Shown: piece after piece, positions 58,193-64,000 of the stretch
Position numbering within the stretch: the first letter of the stretch is position 1
Layout: every line of letters begins with the position of its first letter
NCBI GenBank assembly: GCA_948146395.1
Contig: OX411559.1
Span: 4,574,501-4,638,500 of the forward strand
Source: Fragum whitleyi
Taxonomy: Eukaryota; Mollusca; Bivalvia; Cardiida; Cardiidae
Direction of reading: 5' to 3'
Length of the DNA stretch: 64,000 nt
Notes under the pieces: model-generated
Told to the model about the DNA's origin: nothing
What the model saw: only the letters and a program-made list of their open reading frames with translations
Database searches by the model: none
Position numbers and translations under genes: made by a program

Positions 58193-58928
58193 ATTGAGGG
58201 AAGGAGAGATTGAAGGAAGAATAAATGAAGAGACATTGGCAGTATAAAAAAAACAAAACCAAAAAGGCCTAAATTCTTAAGCATTCCTTTCAAATTCATC
58301 AACAAAAACAGTACTATTTTATATTTTTATGTCAATATCTATGCTTATAGGGGTTCACCATTATGGGACGATTTAATTTTTACTTACGTGAAATAGATGT
58401 CAAATTGCCTATGGTCAAAAAAAGGTAGTTGATTTAATTAGTTTTAAATTAGTAGTTACGGTCAAAATGACCAGCTATGAATACGTCAAAAACAGTCAGT
58501 TTTACTTCCTTAAATGTGAAAAAATACCTGCATGTCAAGTAGCAAATGTCATTTTGAACTTACAGAATTTTGACTGGTAGGAATTTCCAACAGGATAAAT
58601 AGAGAAAAAATGGTTTTCTTCACTGTGTTAGATGGATGTAATTCTTTCATTGAAAAAGCTATATTTTCTCCTACATTTGCAGAAGTATTAAAGGATGAAA
58701 ATTTTTCAAAAAAAGAAAGAAAAAAAAAAGAAAGAAACCCCGACTGTGCGCTTATTTAAACATATAGGCAGTTACAACCATTTAGCCCTGAGTCATCAAT
58801 TTGTAAAAAAAATTGTCATCCTAAAAATTCTCTGACTGCAATTTTTCCTACAGAAAAATTTTCAATCGTCAATAGTTCTTGATTCAGCATAGCAAGTATA
58901 TATAATGTTTTATTCAGCATAACAAGGA
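58193..58928. other. No gene seen
   Basis: Extra G-type ends (ATTCAGCATAGCAAG, TTATTCAGCATAACAAGG) lie at 58880-58928, so an older G copy probably surrounds copy 6. Confidence 0.45.
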
Positions 58929-59179
58929 TTAACCATTGTCATGCTGAATAAAATTAATCATTGGGAAAATTGCATAAAAATCAAAGTGCCACAAGCACTG
59001 GATGTACTGATTAATTAAGTTGGTAATTATTTCGGGAAAAATATATAAACACTATGGTTTTAAGAGGAAAATCAGGTGGTAAAAACTAAGATCAGACTGC
59101 ACATATGTGCAGACTGATCTTGGTCTTTACCGCTTGGTAAAGCAGGAATATTCTGGGTTCAGCAGGACATTTGGATTAA
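58929..59179 (-). mobile_element. Family G copy 6
   Basis: TTAACCATTGTCATGCTGAA to GGTTCAGCAGGACATTTGG then ATTAA. Hairpin AAGATCAGACTGCACATATG and inverse. Further G ends follow at 59200-59250. Confidence 0.8.
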
Positions 59180-59310
59180 CATGTTAATAATATTTTAATT
59201 TTTCAGCATGACAAGGATTCATGATGTTTTATTCAGCACGACAAGTGTCAATAATCAATTTATAGGTCCAGTGTCTAAACTTATGGATAAGCTAGTATCT
59301 CAAATAATAA

Positions 59311-59535
59311 TTGAGATAAGATAACTTAGGTCAAACAACTTATAGTTTTTAGTATGTATAAAGCAAATGTGTTATATTGTTAAGTAATGTATGAAGAAAC
59401 TGTCCTACGGAGAATTCCATTCTACAACATCGGAATTGAGATAAGATAACTTAAGTCAAATAACTTAAAGTTTTTAGTATGAATAAAGCAAATGTGTTGT
59501 ATTGTTAAGTAATGTATGAAGAAACTGTCCTAGGG
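59311..59535 (+). repeat. Two-unit duplication, 125-bp period
   Basis: TTGAGATAAGATAACTTAGG at 59311 recurs at 59436 and is followed in both by AGTTTTTAGTATG and GTATGAAGAAACTGTCCTA. A family H scrap (59535-59580) follows. Confidence 0.85.
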
Positions 59536-59649
59536 AAGTCCAAGGACAAGTAGAGAAAATGAGTAATTCCACACCTCCGATAGATGTGGTGAATATTGAA
59601 ATAAGGATAAATAAAGTCGACAATTTTGAAAAGTGTGTATGTTGATAAT

Positions 59650-59895
59650 TGACAGTCAAGCTAAAGGTTTGGGGTTCGATCCCTGACGGCTGCACTCATT
59701 CTTTCCGACTTTTTGTCTTACACTAATGGGTTGATAATCGTAGACCTATGTGAGATAGAAGCTGGAGACTAAGAAAGGATGTGGTGGTTGTGCTGGTGAG
59801 AGAAATACCAGGAATCCATTGTCAGGTGCTCCAGCTTCCGCGATATAACTGAAAAAATGTTGAAAGTGGCGTTAAACTCCATTCAATCAATAAAT
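59650..59895 (+). mobile_element. (ATTG)n-type tRNA-SINE, copy 3
   Basis: B-box GGGTTCGATCCCTGACGGC, body GAAATACCAGGAATCCATTG, GGTGCTCCAGC, 3' GGCGTTAAACTCC then a very short ATTCAATCAATAAAT tail. The A-box half is eroded. Confidence 0.8.
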
Positions 59896-60170
59896 GTTGA
59901 CAAGTAGAATTAAAACGAGAAATACCATATTAAGGTATATGTTAAATGGAGATCATATTTATTGCAGAGGTTAATTCAGTTTCAGTTCATTGACTTTTAC
60001 AGAATTATGGCCCTTCGAATAAAATAGAAGTTGTTCCATCTGTAGCTTGTTGATGTTCACCCAATTTTTCAGCAACTTATCAACAGAATTCATTCAAACT
60101 TTACAAAAAGACTCAGTATCAGTCAGAAATGTGCATATCTTAATTCGGTTACATTCCATTGACTTTTGAC

Positions 60171-60890
60171 TAGGGATTGGAACGATTAATCGAGTACTCG
60201 ATCGAATGTTCGATTATCGATTTTCAATTTAACTGATCAATTAGAAAATTAAATCATATGAAATTCTTTTCCAATCTTATTTCGATTAATCGAGTACTCG
60301 ATCGAATGTTCGATTATCGATTTTCAATTTAACTGATCAATTAGAAAATTAAATCATATGAAATTCTTTTCCAATCTTATTTTTTCATATTTTCTCAAAA
60401 TATCGATCTTTCATATGAATTGCTGTACAGCTAAAGATAATGTATACAACACCTGTCCATCTACCGATCGTCTAATCCGTCGATATTATTTCAGAATTTG
60501 CAATCAAGAGCCAACTGTTATTGTTCTTGCTGTCAAACAATACACATTGTCATGTAACTTTTCACACCTTCAAATTTTGTTACTCTGATCAGGGATGGTG
60601 CGATTTACTTGGATATTCGGATCAACGGCATGTTGCATGGTCGTTCCAAAACCTTGTAATGCAATTTTATCGACATTGTAGTTTTTCCGTTTCTTCAAAT
60701 AAATAAGCAATCAAATGTCATTTCAATTGTCCTTTCAACCGAAAATATGCAGCAAATACCATATATCTTTTTGTTGGAAGACACAGAATTAATGATCAAA
60801 AGGCATCAATTATATCCGAGTACTTGAGTACTCGATCGGAAAGGTAAACGAGTAATCAATAAGTAAAATCGGTACTTGTTACCATCCTTA
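60171..60890. mobile_element. Non-autonomous hAT element with 8-bp TSD
   Basis: 720 bp. Ends TAGGGATTGGAACGATTAAT and, inverted, TAGGGATGGTAACAAGTACC. It is flanked by perfect CTTTTGAC duplications (60163-60170, 60891-60898). Inside are CGAGTACTCGATCGAA repeats near both ends and a second end-like GGGATGGTGCGATT at 60594. No transposase. Confidence 0.9.
60183..60382 (+). repeat. Exact 100-bp tandem duplication
   Basis: 60183-60282 and 60283-60382 show no differences by eye. Each starts CGATTAATCGAGTACTCGAT. It lies at the left end of the hAT element. Confidence 0.9.
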
Positions 60891-61234
60891 CTTTTGACTG
60901 AGTTATGACCCTTTGATGAAAATGTAAGTTGTTCCATCTAGCTTCTTTGGGTGTCTGCGCCATTTCTCAGCAAGGTATGGATGGATTTCATTCAAACATC
61001 ACAGATATGATCAGTATCAGACAGAGATATGCATGTCTTTTTTTATTTGCTCTCCATTGATATTTGACAGAATTATGGCCCTTTGATGAAAAATCTTGTC
61101 CACTCAATTATTCAGTAACTAATGGAGGGATTCGTTTCAAATTTCACAGAAGACTGACACCTTAATATTTGAACCAAACATTTCCTACTCTGATGGTACC
61201 TCATTATGGAAAAAGAGCTTGTGGGAGTAGTTCA

Positions 61235-61436
61235 CATAGGCATATCTAGCATTTCTAAATTTATACGCACTCAGGAGGTGACAATTAAAGAATATACGAT
61301 AAAGGCGATATGTGCACTGTGGCAAAAGATAAATGCCCTCTGTCCTTTCCTATGATTTGAGTGTTGCTGATCATTCATCAACAATATTTTTCAACAGAGG
61401 ATTATTTCATTTACGCACTTGCATAAATTGCGCCCT
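61235..61436 (+). mobile_element. Family D copy 6
   Basis: ATAGGCATATCTAGCATTTC to TACGCACTTGCATAAATTGC. The central palindrome is deleted, so it is shorter than other D copies. Confidence 0.7.
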
Positions 61437-61980
61437 TGGTTCACTTTGCGACAAAACCTTGACAATTTCTAGCTTTGGTAGACTGAGGGAAAATTTAATA
61501 TTTCCATGGGATGATGAAGGGACGTTGGAAATCATCAAATTTTGAACTCTGTTTTGTTCTAACTTGTTGACAGGTTTTTAGATAAGTCTCGTTTTTATCT
61601 CGTATTTTTAATAAGGACGTCCATCCTGTTAAAAGATTTCAACTTATAAACATTTATTTCAGATTAAGAGATCAAAGTTTATTTCAATTGAAAACCCTTC
61701 AGTCTGATTATCTATCTTTGTCCCATCAAATTATCGAGTTGATTAATTTAGGGTCATATAAAATTCTACGAAGACTTTAGAAATGGTTTAAATAATTGGG
61801 AGAATAACTTTAACATTTCATTTAAAACTATTATAACAGCACCTTATAGAATTCATTTTCATCTTAAGCAGCCCCAGGGTATTAAGGGACGCAGGCTTTG
61901 CGAGTCTGAGACCCACATATAAGTAGCCAGGACCCTCAAAACTGCATAAAGCGAGTCCCTTGGACCCTATGTGAATCAAC
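61437..61980. other. No gene seen
   Basis: GAGTCCCTTGGACCC near 61952 recurs as GAGTCCCTTTGACCC near 62204. Confidence 0.4.
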
Positions 61981-62031
61981 TTCAGAATAGAATTGAAGAC
62001 TGTTTTAAACTGTCTTCAATTCTATTCTGAA
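61981..62031. repeat. Perfect 20-bp-arm hairpin
   Basis: TTCAGAATAGAATTGAAGAC, loop TGTTTTAAACT, then the exact inverse. Confidence 0.9.
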
Positions 62032-63067
62032 TTGAACCCCAAATATTCATATATATCCCAACACATTCTAAAGTTTAAACCTTTAACCAGGGGATAGCTC
62101 TAAATTCACACAAAAACAAAATTATTGCTTAAAAGAAATAGTCTACATCTAAATCAGGGACTCCAAAACATTAAGAAAGGATTCCCAAGATCCAAATTGT
62201 TGAGTCCCTTTGACCCAATTTTGTTGAAGTCAGACTAAAACCCTGCAACCCAACACCAAAGCTATAGCAAAACCTCCAGTTTTCTCAAAAAACAGCAGAG
62301 CTTAAAATGCGGGCTTGACAGCAACTGTCCTTGACAAACACCATGATTAGAGCTCATTGTCCAAAGTATAATTTGCAAATAGTTTGCACCATTTTGTCAT
62401 CCTAAACACTGGCCAGAATAACCACATATTACCAAAAGAATTTAGATTTTTTTAAACTCCTATACTGTATTTAAGATTTATTGCATTTTGCACTTTTGTA
62501 ATAGTTTTGATTTTGCCTTGACCGTGGTCACAAACGTTAACATGGACCTTTTTCAAGTGATAAGGCTTATTTGTTTTTCATAAAAGCTTAAGTGTTGCTG
62601 ACCATTTTTACCCGTTATCAGTGTTGGTCAGAAAGCTGTATTAATAAATCCTAAAGTTATGTAACTTTTTAGTGGGATAAAAGTGGACTTTACCGGCTAG
62701 TTTTATGACATAGTTTAGTTGAGATAAAAACATGATAATAAAACTATTTGAAAAGCTTATTTAGAGGGACTTTGCTAGGGACTAATGCTGTTCTTACATC
62801 ATCGTGTTTGCTCTCCGAGTGGACACTGTCGTAAAAATTGGACTGTAAATTTGTCATAAGCGTAAAATACCTTTGTTCTTAGGGAGGCCTTCTTGACCAG
62901 GGTTTATTTGACAAATAAAATAATAAAAATGCTACACGACCTTGGAGTTTATTAGCTAACTTTTCTGTATTTACTTTCTGTATTATGGTACTTATACAGA
63001 GACAAAAAAGACAATTGAGCCAGTGCATGCCATTTCCAACAATTTGATCTTTGGGTGAACAGCCATC
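62032..63067. other. No gene seen; S 3' fragment
   Basis: 62262-62307 matches the S right end (CTATAGCAAAACCTC, ACAGCAGAGCTTAAAA). Nothing else. Confidence 0.45.
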
Positions 63068-63314
63068 TTTACCCTTGTCATGCTGATCCGGAATATTCCT
63101 GCCTTGGCAGGAGCTAAAGACAAACATCAGCCTGCACATAATGTGCAGTCTGATGTTAGTCTACATCACCTGTTTCTCACTTTCAAATCAGAATCATCGA
63201 TAGATTTAGTTTTTCAAATAGAAATTGACCTACTGTTGGTACTTTCAGTGCTTTTTGTCCTTTGATTTTGATGCAAACTTTAGGCCAAAATTAATTCAGC
63301 ATGACAAGGGTTAA
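63068..63314 (+). mobile_element. Family G copy 7
   Basis: TTTACCCTTGTCATGCTGAT to TTCAGCATGACAAGGGTTAA. Hairpin ACATCAGCCTGCACATAATG, with one extra A at the tip. Confidence 0.85.
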
Positions 63315-63806
63315 TAGCATCCTAAAAAGCTACACGGTGTCATTGGAAGATTGCCTGACTTTGTAAAGACATTTAAAGACCTTATCTATGTACAAATTGC
63401 AAAGGGAAGACTCTGGTCTGACTGTGCAGATGCACAGGCTGGCCATAGTCTTTACCTGGCGCTGATTTGAAATTGTTGGAAATGTCATGCACAGGCTTTA
63501 TTTTCATAGATTGACATTATAAATGAGACCATTTTTGGGCAATACAGAAAAAAATAAATAGGCAACAATTCGATTGACATTTTGCTGCGCGAAATTGGTT
63601 TAAATAAAAGTATGTCCAGTCCTTTTTTTTTTGCATAGAGGCGTTTATTAGAAGAAATAAGGTACACAGAGAAATATAGATGCAGAATTTTAAGTGAATG
63701 ACCTAATGTCAATTTTGTCCATACCTGTATGGACAAATTTGCGGTTGATAGCTAACTTACACTTGTGCATCTTTAGAAAGATACAACAGTGTTGCTCTTA
63801 GACCAT
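63315..63806. other. G-like solo hairpin; otherwise nothing
   Basis: GACTCTGGTCTGACTGTGCA and GCACAGGCTGGCCATAGTC (about 63409-63452) form a stem like the G centre with many paired changes. The GCGTTTATTAG element-end scrap lies at about 63640. Confidence 0.45.
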
Positions 63807-64000
63807 AATCACCATCATAGCACAGTTGGCGTGTCAGACTGTCAATCTAGTGGTCCCAGGTCCAATTCCCAATGGCTGCACTCATCCTTTATTATCATAG
63901 ACTTATTGGGATAGCAGCTGGTGGCTAGGAAAGGATGTAATGGTGGTAATGATGTGGGAAATACCAGGAAAACATTGTTAGGTGCTCCAGCTGCTGTGAT
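63807..64000 (+). mobile_element. (ATTG)n-type tRNA-SINE, copy 4 (runs off the window)
   Basis: A-box CATAGCACAGTTGGCG, B-box GGTCCAATTCC, body GAAATACCAGGAAAACATTG and GGTGCTCCAGCTGC. The window ends before the tail. Confidence 0.8.

Larger units (their letters stand above)
59988..61200 (+). repeat. Tandem array, ~170-bp monomers, split by a hAT element
   Basis: CATTGACTTTT(G)AC(A)GAATTATGGCCC begins units at 59988, 60157 and 61055. With the 728-bp insertion removed the spacings are 169 and 170 bp. Shared words: GTTGTTCCATCT, CAGTATCAG. Different in sequence from the 48-kb and 12-kb arrays. Confidence 0.75.

Overview
This window is eukaryotic, AT-rich, repeat-dense DNA. It most resembles a bivalve mollusc genome. 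The reasons are tRNA-headed SINEs with an (ATTG)n tail, tandem arrays with 160-170 bp monomers of the kind seen in bivalve pearl-type elements, many short fold-back MITEs, and one secreted leucine-rich-repeat (LRR) gene of the sort that is expanded in bivalves. The assignment is inference; species cannot be fixed by reading alone.

Only one host gene model can be supported. A secreted LRR protein on the + strand has a long exon at 15866-17211, a 4.1-kb phase-2 intron at 17212-21355 and a terminal exon at 21356-21500. A polyadenylation signal follows at 21540. The splice junction restores a textbook LRR to LRR-C-terminal-domain transition. The gene carries an in-frame TGA at codon 122. It also stops one residue-block before the last LRRCT cysteine, and that cysteine is present in the +1 frame. 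It is therefore either a decaying paralogue or allele, or a sequence affected by base errors. Its intron holds a 200-bp polypyrimidine tract 40 bp after the donor, a duplicated segment around a fold-back, and an antisense SINE with a 446-bp perfect (ATTG)n tail. The only other protein-coding trace is a LINE-like C-terminal fragment at 1439-1894.

The rest of the window is repeats. I name the dispersed families with letters, so that copies can be compared: A (hairpin-tailed, paired CRE palindromes), B, F and G (three separate TTAA-flanked MITEs), C (GTGACCCGTCACG ends), D (GGCGTAACTA ends), H (CAGGGGTGTGG ends), I (CATCGTGAAATTGAC ends), J (short unclassified repeat), K, M, Q and W (fold-backs), S (Helitron/pearl-like with ACG-rich core), plus SINEs, hAT-like elements and LINE 3' ends. 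Left part (1-14.9 kb): LINE remnant, families A/C/D/I and a 160-bp tandem array split by B and A copies. Middle (14.9-22 kb): a CpG-rich inverted-repeat element, then the LRR gene. Right part (22-64 kb): nested MITEs, a pearl-like element inside a G copy, a hAT element with an exact 8-bp target duplication inside another tandem array, and a few isolated promoter-like motifs (CCAAT cluster, NRF1 site, RFX X-box) with no gene that I can attach to them.

The most informative structures are nested insertions that expose empty target sites. F1 sits inside W4, B1 inside the 12-kb array, the pearl-like element inside G3, and the hAT inside the 60-kb array. They define target duplications (TTAA, TTAA, a T-run, CTTTTGAC) directly from the sequence.
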